Below, one piece after another: positions 37,285 to 45,348 of a stretch of 64,000 nucleotides of DNA. The stretch covers positions 1 to 64,000 of the forward strand of contig JAMOTA010000044.1 of the NCBI GenBank assembly GCA_027068435.1. The letters are read 5' to 3'. A program made the position numbers and the translations under genes. Under the pieces are notes generated by a model, which was not told where the DNA came from, did no database searches, and saw only the letters and a program-made list of their open reading frames with translations. Every line of letters starts with the position of its first letter. Positions within the stretch are counted from its first letter, which is position 1. The DNA comes from Sulfurovum sp. (GTDB lineage: Bacteria > Campylobacterota > Campylobacteria > Campylobacterales > Sulfurovaceae).

Positions 37285-38154
37285 TCATACTTTTGAGAGG
37301 AATGTTAAAAAGTTTTCAATATCTTTCTTATCAGTTAAGCTTATCTCTATGCTTTTAGCTTTAATTTTATACTTAAAGGGGAGTAGATTTTCTATCTCTT
37401 GGGTATAATTATCAAATATTGATACTTTACTATTTTCAGTAACAGTAGTTGGGCTATTATCTTTATATTTTTTTACAATTTTTTCACTCTCACGTACACT
37501 AAGTTTTTGACCTATGATACTGTCGATAATAATTTGCTGTTGCTTCTCTTCAAGACCAACTAATATTTTTGCATGCCCTTGTGTAATTTTATCCGAAGAG
37601 ATTTTATCTTGAACATACGCTGACAAGCTTAAAAGACGCAGTGTATTTGTAATTTGAGATCGACTTTTATGTACTATAGATGAGAGTTCATCATGAGTAA
37701 TAGCATGTACTTCAATAAGTTCTGAATAAGAGTTTGCTAACTCAATGGCATTAAGATTTTCTCTTTGAATATTTTCTATAAGTGCAAGTTCACGTAGTCG
37801 TACTTCATCTATGTCAACATCAGCTATAATAGCTTTAATCGTCCCTAGTCCAGCCAATTTATGTGCTCTTAAACGACGTTCACCTGCTATAAGTAGATAC
37901 CCTTCCTCTTTCTCTATAATAACAATAGGTTGAAGTAATCCATGCTCACTGATTGAACTGCTTAACTCTTCTAAACTTTTTTCATCAAAATGTTTACGAG
38001 GTTGAAAAGGGTTAGGTGTAATAATCTCAACATCAACCTCTTCTACTCTTGCACCTTGCTTTTCTAATTCAAAACTATCTATGTCGCTTAAATCTTTTTC
38101 ATATGCTTCTTCAACTTCTGAGAGTATATCTCCTAAACCTCTACCTAATGCCAT
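37285..38154 (-). CDS. parB: Chromosome partitioning protein ParB
   Basis: 289 residues. N-terminal MALGRGLGDIL, the CTP-binding ParB boxes (NPFQPRKHFDEKSLEELSSS, GERRLRAHKLAG, LIENIQRENLNAIELA) and a helix-turn-helix (THDELSSIVHKSRSQITNTL) are in order, ending with a short dimerisation domain. ParB loads on parS and spreads as a CTP clamp. It overlaps nothing but follows parA by one base. I saw no parS-like 16-mer here, though I did not search exhaustively. Confidence 0.95.
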   Translation of the reverse strand: MALGRGLGDILSEVEEAYEKDLSDIDSFELEKQGARVEEVDVEIITPNPFQPRKHFDEKSLEELSSSISEHGLLQPIVIIEKEEGYLLIAGERRLRAHKLAGLGTIKAIIADVDIDEVRLRELALIENIQRENLNAIELANSYSELIEVHAITHDELSSIVHKSRSQITNTLRLLSLSAYVQDKISSDKITQGHAKILVGLEEKQQQIIIDSIIGQKLSVRESEKIVKKYKDNSPTTVTENSKVSIFDNYTQEIENLLPFKYKIKAKSIEISLTDKKDIENFLTFLSKV

Positions 38155-38155
38155 A

Positions 38156-38941
38156 TTAACTACCTACTATAACTGTAGCTAAATTTTGATAAGCTAAAGA
38201 GCCTTTAGACTTTGCAGCATAATAAATAACTGGTTTACCAAAACTTGGACTCTCTGCTATTTTTACATTTCTTGGTACGACAATACACTCTTTTACTTTT
38301 TTCATATGAAATAGTTTATCTTTAAAATGATGACTTAAATCTGCTAAGACTTGCTTAGAAAGATTATTTTGTGAAGAGTACATTGTAGGAAGAAATCCCT
38401 TTATTTTAAGTTTAGGATTAATAGTTTTCTTTAATAAACTTACAGTATTTAAAAGTTGTGCCAACCCCTCTAATGCAAAAAATTCACATTGAATAGGAAT
38501 AATTACTGAATCTGATGCACTTAAAGCATTTATTGTAATAGGTCCTAATGCTGGTGGAGAATCAATAATGATATAATCAAAATTTTTAGAAACCTCTTTT
38601 AGCTTCTCTTTTAAAATTAGCTCTCTATTTTTCTTTTTAGGGTTATAAAACTCTTTTTCTATACCAACTAAACCGATATTTGATGGTACCAATTTAAGAT
38701 TAGAAATGCTTGTTTTAAGAATAACTTCTGAGAGCTTCTTTGTACCAATAAGTACATGATAGATATTAAACTCATAATCACTTCTATTGAAGCCCAAACT
38801 TGTAGTAGCATTTGATTGTGGGTCAATATCCATAAGGAGAACTTTTTTACCCTTTTGTGCCAAAGATGCTGCTAGATTTACAGCTGTTGTAGTCTTACCT
38901 ACTCCACCTTTTTGATTGGCTATACTAATTATTTCACTCAT
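38156..38941 (-). CDS. parA: Chromosome partitioning ATPase ParA/Soj
   Basis: 261 residues. Deviant Walker A KGGVGKTTTAVNLAASL, Walker A' LLMDIDPQSNATTSLG and Walker B YIIIDSPPALGP mark the Soj-type ATPase that moves ParB-bound origins. It overlaps the end of birA by 4 bp and is followed directly by parB, the order conserved in Campylobacter. Confidence 0.96.
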   Translation of the reverse strand: MSEIISIANQKGGVGKTTTAVNLAASLAQKGKKVLLMDIDPQSNATTSLGFNRSDYEFNIYHVLIGTKKLSEVILKTSISNLKLVPSNIGLVGIEKEFYNPKKKNRELILKEKLKEVSKNFDYIIIDSPPALGPITINALSASDSVIIPIQCEFFALEGLAQLLNTVSLLKKTINPKLKIKGFLPTMYSSQNNLSKQVLADLSHHFKDKLFHMKKVKECIVVPRNVKIAESPSFGKPVIYYAAKSKGSLAYQNLATVIVGS

Positions 38942-39573
38942 CTTAAACTATACACTCTCTTACTCCCTATTATTAAAGATCCATCATTGCATAAAATTGC
39001 ATTTTCAAGACTCTTTTTCTGATTTTCTATATGCACAGAAAATCTCCTACTTAATTCAAATTCTACCTCATACTCACTAAAAATTTGCTTCCATTTCGGA
39101 AATTTATCTACGGCTAATAGATAAATTTCAAGCAGTTTTTGAGGTAATATATCGTTCTCTAAGGCTCTATAGCTATTTTTATTTTTTTTTAAATTTATAC
39201 CTATTCCACAAACTAGTATATTATCTATTTTTTTAGTAATAGTACCACCGACTTTATAATCTCCACTATAAAAATCATTTGGCCATTTTAGCCATACCTT
39301 TTTATCTAACTCTTTCAATACCTGCTTCATGATAAAAGAGAAATAGATTGAAGCTGATGAAAGAGGTAAATCTTTAGGTAACATCTCTAAGTTTAGAGCA
39401 ATAGAAGCAAAAAAGTTACCTTCTCCACCAGACCAACTGTTGTCACGACTACCTACTCCTAATGACTGCTCCTTAGATATAACTGCGACAGGAGCATCTA
39501 ATTTCTTCTGTTTTAACGCATCTAAAAGATAGGTTTGCGTAGAGGGTAAAGTACTAAAAGATAAAATCTCCAA
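38938..39573 (-). CDS. birA: Biotin-[acetyl-CoA-carboxylase] ligase (no repressor domain)
   Basis: 211 residues; only the catalytic and small C-terminal domains, without the DNA-binding N-terminus of E. coli BirA. Key motifs are STQTYLLD, the biotinyl-AMP loop (GVGSRDNSWSGGEGNFFASI), WLKWPNDFYSGDYKVGGT and VCGIGINLKKN. It attaches biotin to AccB; accD of the same enzyme lies at the other end of this window. It overlaps fmt by 20 bp. Confidence 0.93.
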   Translation of the reverse strand: MEILSFSTLPSTQTYLLDALKQKKLDAPVAVISKEQSLGVGSRDNSWSGGEGNFFASIALNLEMLPKDLPLSSASIYFSFIMKQVLKELDKKVWLKWPNDFYSGDYKVGGTITKKIDNILVCGIGINLKKNKNSYRALENDILPQKLLEIYLLAVDKFPKWKQIFSEYEVEFELSRRFSVHIENQKKSLENAILCNDGSLIIGSKRVYSLR

Positions 39574-40468
39574 TTTTTAATCCTCTCCCTACACAGTAGG
39601 CTTTTGCACTCATAGCTTTTTTAGAAGCAGGTTGAAGTGTAGCTATTTGTAATGCACCTATTTCACACCCTAATATAACACTATCATCAACAAATGAAAG
39701 TATCTCGAAAGGCTTATGTTCTCTATTTTTATCTACAAGTGTTACACCATCTAATTTTGTACCATTAGAAACAAAGATACCAGGCCAGCCCTCAAATGCA
39801 CGATATTTATTATACATATCTACTGCATTATCAAAGCTAACTTCACCATGACTCTTTTTAATCTTCTTACAAAGTGTAGCCTCAGATTCATTTTGTATTT
39901 TTGGTACAATATTTTTAAAATTTCGTATAGTACTTAGCGTAAGAATACAAGCATCTTCTGTAAGCTGTTGCATCAGTGCATTAAGTCTCATATAAGAGGG
40001 GATAGTAAAGAGCTTTTTTTCAAGAATATCTCCTGTATCTAAGCCCTCTTCCATCATCATAGAAGTAACACCTGTTTGTTTATCTCCATTGAGGAGTGAC
40101 TGTTGTACTGGGCTTGCTCCTCTATACTGTGGTAAAATAGATGCATGTAAGTTAATACATGGAGCTATATCTAAAATAGACTTTGGCAATATCTGCCCAA
40201 ATGCAGCAACTACTATAAAATCTGGATTAGCATCTTTTATTGTATCTTCTATACCCTCTTCACTAAGACGGTTAGGTTGCAACAAAGAGATGTTATGTTC
40301 AGTAGCTAATACTTTTACAGAGGGTGGCGTTAAAACTTTTTTACGACCTACTGGACGATCTGGCTGTGTTAATACCAAATTTACATTCATATCATCTGCA
40401 TCTATTAATGTATCTAATATCTCTCTTGCATAATGTGGTGTTCCCATATAAACAATGTTATATTTCAT
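39554..40468 (-). CDS. fmt: Methionyl-tRNA formyltransferase
   Basis: 304 residues. Formylates Met-tRNAi with 10-formyl-THF. N-terminal VYMGTPHYAREILDTL, the catalytic region VAAFGQILPKSIL and NLHASILPQYRGASPVQQ, GVTSMMMEEGLDTGDIL, and a C-terminal OB-like tRNA-binding domain are seen. First gene of the fmt-birA-parAB-atp run. Confidence 0.96.
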   Translation of the reverse strand: MKYNIVYMGTPHYAREILDTLIDADDMNVNLVLTQPDRPVGRKKVLTPPSVKVLATEHNISLLQPNRLSEEGIEDTIKDANPDFIVVAAFGQILPKSILDIAPCINLHASILPQYRGASPVQQSLLNGDKQTGVTSMMMEEGLDTGDILEKKLFTIPSYMRLNALMQQLTEDACILTLSTIRNFKNIVPKIQNESEATLCKKIKKSHGEVSFDNAVDMYNKYRAFEGWPGIFVSNGTKLDGVTLVDKNREHKPFEILSFVDDSVILGCEIGALQIATLQPASKKAMSAKAYCVGRGLKIGDFIF

Positions 40469-40480
40469 TTATACCCTCCA

Positions 40481-41698
40481 TTATTTAAAATTAAGTCTTT
40501 GAGAGCTGTCAAATCCATAAACATCATTAAAGAGTAACAGTTTTCCTGTATCATCTACATATGCTGTTAAATACGCTGTATGTACTGCTAATTTTTTATT
40601 AAGCGACACATGACGAGATTTTAAACTGTCATACATTTTTTTAACCTCTGCGTAACTTCTAGCTGTATAGTTTACTGTAATATGTTCTAGCATCTCTATT
40701 GGTTGAGAGAGTCTTACGCAACCATGACTATACATACGCACTTTTCTTTTAAACAGATGTTTTGATTGTGTATCATGCATGTAAACAGAGTGTCTATTAG
40801 GGAAAATAAATTTCACACGTCCTAAACCATTTCTTTTTGATGGTACTTCAATAAATTTAAACGGTACATGACCTTTTCCACCAGAGTATTTTTTCAAGTT
40901 TACAGAAGATGGTGATAGCTTTTTAGAGTTTAAATCATAACTAGAACGCATTACCATACGTTTACGTTTCAAGTAATTTGGATTTCTTATAAGCTTAGGG
41001 ATAATCTCATTTCTTGCTATACTATCTGGTACACTCCATTGTGGGTTAAGTGTAATATATTTTAAGTCTGTACTAAAGATTGGTGTTGGCATCTTCTTTT
41101 TACCTACAACTACTGCCATAGAGACTGCTTCTATATTGTTTTCAATAATACGTACTCTAAATTCAGGAATATTAATAAGTGCATAATTTTTTCCATTATC
41201 TGGCTTCATTAACTTTATTCTCTCTATATTAAGACGAATTTTATAAAGTGTAGATGAAGAGATATTACTATCATTTTCTAAGGCTTTGTATCTAGTTAAA
41301 AGTCTATCAAATTCTCTATATTTTGGAACATAAGGTGCAAGTATCTGTTCAATTGTATGTCCTGCTTTTATTCTCATCATGATATTTGACTTACTTACTC
41401 TTTGTCTATAGACACTATAATCTTTTGATACATGTAAATTAATACATCCATTAGCAAGGTTTTTAGTATATTCTACAAGTAAATTACTCATAAGTAGAGA
41501 GTTTTTAGTACTTAAGACTTGTGCATAAAGTGCTTGTTGATTACAGATAGACGCATATTTATCTGTTTTTAAAATCTTCAAAAACTCCTCTTTTTGTGCA
41601 TGTTTCCATCCCTCTTTATCTGGGATGATTACATCACTACAACCACTTATAAAAATGGCTACTAATACTGCTAGTAAAACTTTTATCTTCATATTCAT
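40481..41698 (-). CDS. LD-transpeptidase lipoprotein, YcbB/LdtD-like
   Basis: 405 residues, lipobox VAIFISGCS near residue 20. A helical scaffold region (about 60-180) precedes the YkuD domain: YALINIPEFRVRIIE, MPTPIFSTDLKYITLNPQW and catalytic RMYSHGCVRLSQP near 330. The order scaffold-YkuD and the long insertion match YcbB/LdtD, which makes 3-3 crosslinks. Second LD-transpeptidase of the window, with the full SHGCVR motif unlike the shorter one at 25595. It lies just after the flavoprotein gene on the same strand. Confidence 0.87.
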   Translation of the reverse strand: MNMKIKVLLAVLVAIFISGCSDVIIPDKEGWKHAQKEEFLKILKTDKYASICNQQALYAQVLSTKNSLLMSNLLVEYTKNLANGCINLHVSKDYSVYRQRVSKSNIMMRIKAGHTIEQILAPYVPKYREFDRLLTRYKALENDSNISSSTLYKIRLNIERIKLMKPDNGKNYALINIPEFRVRIIENNIEAVSMAVVVGKKKMPTPIFSTDLKYITLNPQWSVPDSIARNEIIPKLIRNPNYLKRKRMVMRSSYDLNSKKLSPSSVNLKKYSGGKGHVPFKFIEVPSKRNGLGRVKFIFPNRHSVYMHDTQSKHLFKRKVRMYSHGCVRLSQPIEMLEHITVNYTARSYAEVKKMYDSLKSRHVSLNKKLAVHTAYLTAYVDDTGKLLLFNDVYGFDSSQRLNFK

Positions 41699-41711
41699 TA
41701 TCTCATTCCTT

Positions 41712-42863
41712 TTATTTTATCTCTCGTGAACAGGCAAAGGCACTTGAAAATGCCCATTGAAAGTTATATCCACCCAATCTTCCCGTAACATCTAAGACTT
41801 CACCAATAAAATAAAGACCATCAGTTTTTAAACTCATCATACTTTTACTGTCAATTTCATCTGTTGATACACCACCTTTTGTCACCTCTGCTTTTGAATA
41901 ACCAAAAGTGCCTGCAGGTGAAAAAATATAATTATTAAGAGATTCTAGTTGTTTTAGTTCATTTGAAGTCAATTTAGATGCTACTTTATCTTCAATGCCA
42001 AATTGTATCAAAAATGCCTTAGTAACACGTTTAGGCATAGGTAAAAGTGAAGATATCTGTTTTTTACTACTTTTTAAATTATTCCAAGAAAAATTAGGTA
42101 GAAAATCTATACGTACCTTCCCCTTCTTCCAATAAAGTGAAGCATCAAGTACAGAGGGACCACTAATCCCTTTATGTGCAAACAACAAAGCACCCTTACA
42201 TAAATTATCATCTACATGTATTTCAACCTCTGTTGAAGTTCCCGATAGTTCTTTAAAGAAAAATTGCTCTTTTTGTACAGTAAAGCCTACTAGTCCAGGT
42301 GCTGTATTAACTATAGTATGTTCAAATGACTTAGCGATCTCATAACCTATAGAACTAGCACCTAATTTTGGAAAACTCAAACCTCCAGAAGCAACAACAA
42401 CGATATTTGCCTTTAATATTTGTTTATTTGTTTTAATAAAAAATAGTTCATCTTTTTTAGAAACCTCTATAACATTTTCATTTAAGAGTACTTTCTGTCT
42501 TTTACACTCTTTTAGAAAAATATCTAACAACTCTTTTGCTGAGTTTTGACAAAAATACTGTCCATCTTTACGTATAACTGGTACAAGATTTTGTCTCTCT
42601 AACCATTGAAGAAGATTTTTTTCTGTAAATATTTTTAATGCATCAGTAACAAAACTTAGGGTAGGTTTATCATCGCTGTTGGAGAGAAAATAGGCTTCTC
42701 CCATTTTACTGTTAGTAATGTTACATTTACCTCCACCTGAGACTAAAATCTTAGCTCCAAGTTTAGCATTTGATTCAACTATGGTTACTCTATTTTTAGG
42801 TAGTAAGGAAGCTAACATTAATGCACTAGCCCCTCCTCCTATAATTACAATACTTTTATTCAT
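41712..42863 (-). CDS. BaiN/HI0933-family FAD oxidoreductase
   Basis: 383 residues. FAD-binding IIGGGASALMLASLLP at the N-terminus, GAKILVSGGGKCNITNS, and the family end signature VTKGGVSTDEIDSKSMMS, GLYFIGEVLDVTGRLGGYNF. Cytosolic flavoproteins of poorly known function (YhiN, BaiN). A little shorter than most (about 390-400) but complete. No functional link with the LD-transpeptidase is evident. Confidence 0.88.
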   Translation of the reverse strand: MNKSIVIIGGGASALMLASLLPKNRVTIVESNAKLGAKILVSGGGKCNITNSKMGEAYFLSNSDDKPTLSFVTDALKIFTEKNLLQWLERQNLVPVIRKDGQYFCQNSAKELLDIFLKECKRQKVLLNENVIEVSKKDELFFIKTNKQILKANIVVVASGGLSFPKLGASSIGYEIAKSFEHTIVNTAPGLVGFTVQKEQFFFKELSGTSTEVEIHVDDNLCKGALLFAHKGISGPSVLDASLYWKKGKVRIDFLPNFSWNNLKSSKKQISSLLPMPKRVTKAFLIQFGIEDKVASKLTSNELKQLESLNNYIFSPAGTFGYSKAEVTKGGVSTDEIDSKSMMSLKTDGLYFIGEVLDVTGRLGGYNFQWAFSSAFACSREIK

Positions 42864-42947
42864 GGCGGCATTATACTATAAATATTATGATGCAACTCAA
42901 TATAACACTTCTATGATATAATAGTAAAAAATATGATAAGGGTATTT

Positions 42948-43625
42948 ATGTTTAAGATTTTTTCTTTTTTTATTGTGATTATTTCTTTTGGCTATTCAAA
43001 TTTATTTACTATTACAGATATAGCAGGTAATATAGTGCATTCAGAAGATATGAAACCTAAAAATAATGCTTCAATTAAACAAAAAGATACAGAATACTCT
43101 TATCAAGCTATCTATAATGAGTTACATAAAGCTGAAAATCTTGCTCGTCGTGCTGCTATAGCAAAAGAGAAAATAAAACACATTGCACAAGCTCAGCAAC
43201 GGGCTAAAGAAAGAGGGCAAACTTACCGTATAACTAAAGCTGATAGGAAAAAGTTATTAGAGTATGCCAAATATTTTAAAGGTGGTAAATATGTTTGGGG
43301 AGGTACAACACCACAAGGCTTTGACTGTTCTGGATATGTTCAGTATCTTTATAAAAAAAATAATATCAACCTTCCACGTACTGCGTGGGCACAATCTAAA
43401 AAAGGAAAACTTGTAGAGATACATAGTTTACAAAAAGGTGATTTACTTTTCTTTCTTACCGATAAAAAAAGAGGCATACCTGTCACCCATGTAGGAATAT
43501 ACTTAGGTGGAGGAGAATTTATACATGCTGCATCTAAAAAGAAGGGGATTATCATCTCCCCTATTTATTATGGATACTATGCCAATAAGTTTGTTTTAGC
43601 TAGAAGGATTATAGACCCTAGTTAA
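42948..43625 (+). CDS. NlpC/P60 (C40) secreted cysteine endopeptidase
   Basis: The ATG at 42948 (AAGGG 6 bp upstream) is preferred to 42933; 225 residues. A signal peptide (FKIFSFFIVIISFGYS), a helical Lys/Ala-rich linker (about 50-95) and a C-terminal NlpC/P60 domain with catalytic Cys in GFDCSGYVQYLY, His in PVTHVGIYLGGGEFIHAAS. It would cleave stem peptides in peptidoglycan. Ends 4 bp inside the convergent outer-membrane protein gene. Confidence 0.92.
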   Translation: MFKIFSFFIVIISFGYSNLFTITDIAGNIVHSEDMKPKNNASIKQKDTEYSYQAIYNELHKAENLARRAAIAKEKIKHIAQAQQRAKERGQTYRITKADRKKLLEYAKYFKGGKYVWGGTTPQGFDCSGYVQYLYKKNNINLPRTAWAQSKKGKLVEIHSLQKGDLLFFLTDKKRGIPVTHVGIYLGGGEFIHAASKKKGIIISPIYYGYYANKFVLARRIIDPS

Positions 43626-44452
43626 AAACTGTATCTCATCACTAAACCTATGTTTTGAACTTTTACATCTTTATTATGTATAGGTATCTCTGTGGCTTTT
43701 TGATAAATATATTTCAGATTTATATCTATATTATTAAAATGTCTTCCCAAACCAAACATATAGGTTTTATTAAACTCCATAGCGTGATGTTGTACTTTAA
43801 ATCCATCATTCATCACAGCAAAAACACGTTCACCGAAAAATGCACCTGTTCCAAAGTGGTACTCACCATAATGTACATGCAATTTTATTCCTGGAGAAAA
43901 GTAACTCTCTTTAGCATTTTTAGAAAAATTATTACTCTCTTTGTTATTAAGATAGAAGTATTTACCTAGCAAAATAAGTGAAGCATGTAAAGTACCAAAA
44001 TCTTTTTTTAATTTATATTTTATATCTGTTTGATAAACATCAAAATGATGATAATCACTTAAATATTGTGTGAACAAAAAATCTTTATATTGACACCCTA
44101 AACCATAAATATTTCCACCATCTGTCTCTTTCATCAAATTATCATCTATCGTAGCATAACTTAGAGAAAACTTTGTAGTATCATTCCATAAAGAGGTATA
44201 TTTAAAATAATACTTATTTACATTTAAATCATCACTAAGAGGTGGTTGAAATGTATCTGTATTTGTTCTTTCATAAGCTAATTGGTAGAGTGAATCCTCT
44301 GTCTTATGATTTACAGATAGAGTATAAACCTTACCCTCATCTTTCTTTTTTGAATTATCGAAGTTTAAATTTTCATAACCTATTTTAATCGTTGTATTTT
44401 CTGAATGAGCTATATTTAAAAATACAATTCCCGATAGTACTAATCTTTTCAT
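43622..44452 (-). CDS. Putative outer-membrane beta-barrel protein
   Basis: 276 residues with a short signal sequence (MKRLVLSGIVFLNIAHS). Alternating strands (TIKIGYENLNF, YTLSVNHKTEDSLYQLAYER, YYFKYTSLWNDTTKFSLSYA, INLKYIYQKATEI) and a terminal Phe (LVMRYSF) are typical of an outer-membrane barrel. I do not recognise a specific family. The gene lies just downstream of the small histidine-rich exported protein on the same strand, suggesting a common job, perhaps metal handling. Confidence 0.6.
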   Translation of the reverse strand: MKRLVLSGIVFLNIAHSENTTIKIGYENLNFDNSKKKDEGKVYTLSVNHKTEDSLYQLAYERTNTDTFQPPLSDDLNVNKYYFKYTSLWNDTTKFSLSYATIDDNLMKETDGGNIYGLGCQYKDFLFTQYLSDYHHFDVYQTDIKYKLKKDFGTLHASLILLGKYFYLNNKESNNFSKNAKESYFSPGIKLHVHYGEYHFGTGAFFGERVFAVMNDGFKVQHHAMEFNKTYMFGLGRHFNNIDINLKYIYQKATEIPIHNKDVKVQNIGLVMRYSF

Positions 44453-44509
44453 ACGTAATTTTTCCTTTATTAATCTTAATTATTCTATATCTCTAGGTAA
44501 AGTGTAAAA

Positions 44510-44779
44510 TTAACAAAATGGCGGAGCAGTACTATTGAAGCCTTTCAGTATTTTTTGAATAAAAAGATATTGATAAAATCTTACATTTTCATAGGCATAT
44601 TCTATAGAGTCAATAATAATAAATATATGAGAAAGATCTCCACTGTGAAGAGTATTAATTACGACACATATATCACAATTATCTTGATGATTTAAGTCAT
44701 AATCATGTATATGAGTGGCACTAATATAGGAGCTATTTAAGATAAGAAACACTATTATATAAAAGAAAAAATGCTTCAA
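44510..44779 (-). CDS. Small exported His/Cys protein ending in APPFC
   Basis: TTG at 44779 with GGGAG 5 bp upstream is the likely start (track start 44794 is also TTG but has no RBS); 89 residues. Signal peptide (KHFFFYIIVFLILNSSYISA), then THIHDYDLNHQDNCDICVV with His, Asp and CxxC that look metal-binding, and the tail STAPPFC, recalling the RAPP-type tails of small DUF2946-like proteins near metal or TonB-receptor genes. Family link is tentative. Confidence 0.45.
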   Translation of the reverse strand: MKHFFFYIIVFLILNSSYISATHIHDYDLNHQDNCDICVVINTLHSGDLSHIFIIIDSIEYAYENVRFYQYLFIQKILKGFNSTAPPFC

Positions 44780-44945
44780 TACAACTCCCAACAATCAATT
44801 TTTCAAAGAGTATCATTATTTCTTAAATTCTTTCCTAAATTACTGTATAATAAGTACAAAGCGTGTTCTAATTCATAAAAACTAATTACTATTATTATAT
44901 AATCCTATGAAAATAGTTATAAATCTTTCAATTAAAAGGCATAAA

Positions 44946-45341
44946 ATGAGTTTAAAGTATCTTGGTCAAAAAAATATATTGGTTGTAGAGGATGATGCAT
45001 TTAATATACAACTTATTCGTTCTTTTTTAAATAAAATTTCTGATATGAAAATTATCTCCTCCTCTGATGGTTCTGAAGCTCTACAAATTATCAATTCTAA
45101 AAAGTACACTATTGATATGATTTTATTGGATTTACGTATGCCAATTATGTCAGGTGAAGAGTTACTTACTCGCATTAGAAATCATGATGAGTATAATGAT
45201 TTACCTATTTTAATTATATCTGTTGATGATGATAATAAAAATGAGTTACGTCAGTTAGGTGCAAATGATTTTATCCATAAACCTTTTAGGATAGATGACT
45301 TAGCACAGAAGATTTCAGAAAACTTTACAGAAAAAGTTTAA
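44946..45341 (+). CDS. Single-domain response regulator
   Basis: The ATG at 44946 (AAAAGGC upstream) gives 131 residues; the track start at 44907 is less likely. A complete receiver: acidic pocket VVEDDAFN, phosphoacceptor Asp in MILLDLRMPIMS, Thr/Ser in LIISVDDD and Lys in IHKPFR. No output domain, so it probably feeds or is fed by the hybrid kinase that starts 7 bp downstream. Receivers of this kind are often fused to such kinases; here they are in different frames. Confidence 0.9.
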   Translation: MSLKYLGQKNILVVEDDAFNIQLIRSFLNKISDMKIISSSDGSEALQIINSKKYTIDMILLDLRMPIMSGEELLTRIRNHDEYNDLPILIISVDDDNKNELRQLGANDFIHKPFRIDDLAQKISENFTEKV

Positions 45342-45348
45342 TAGTTTT

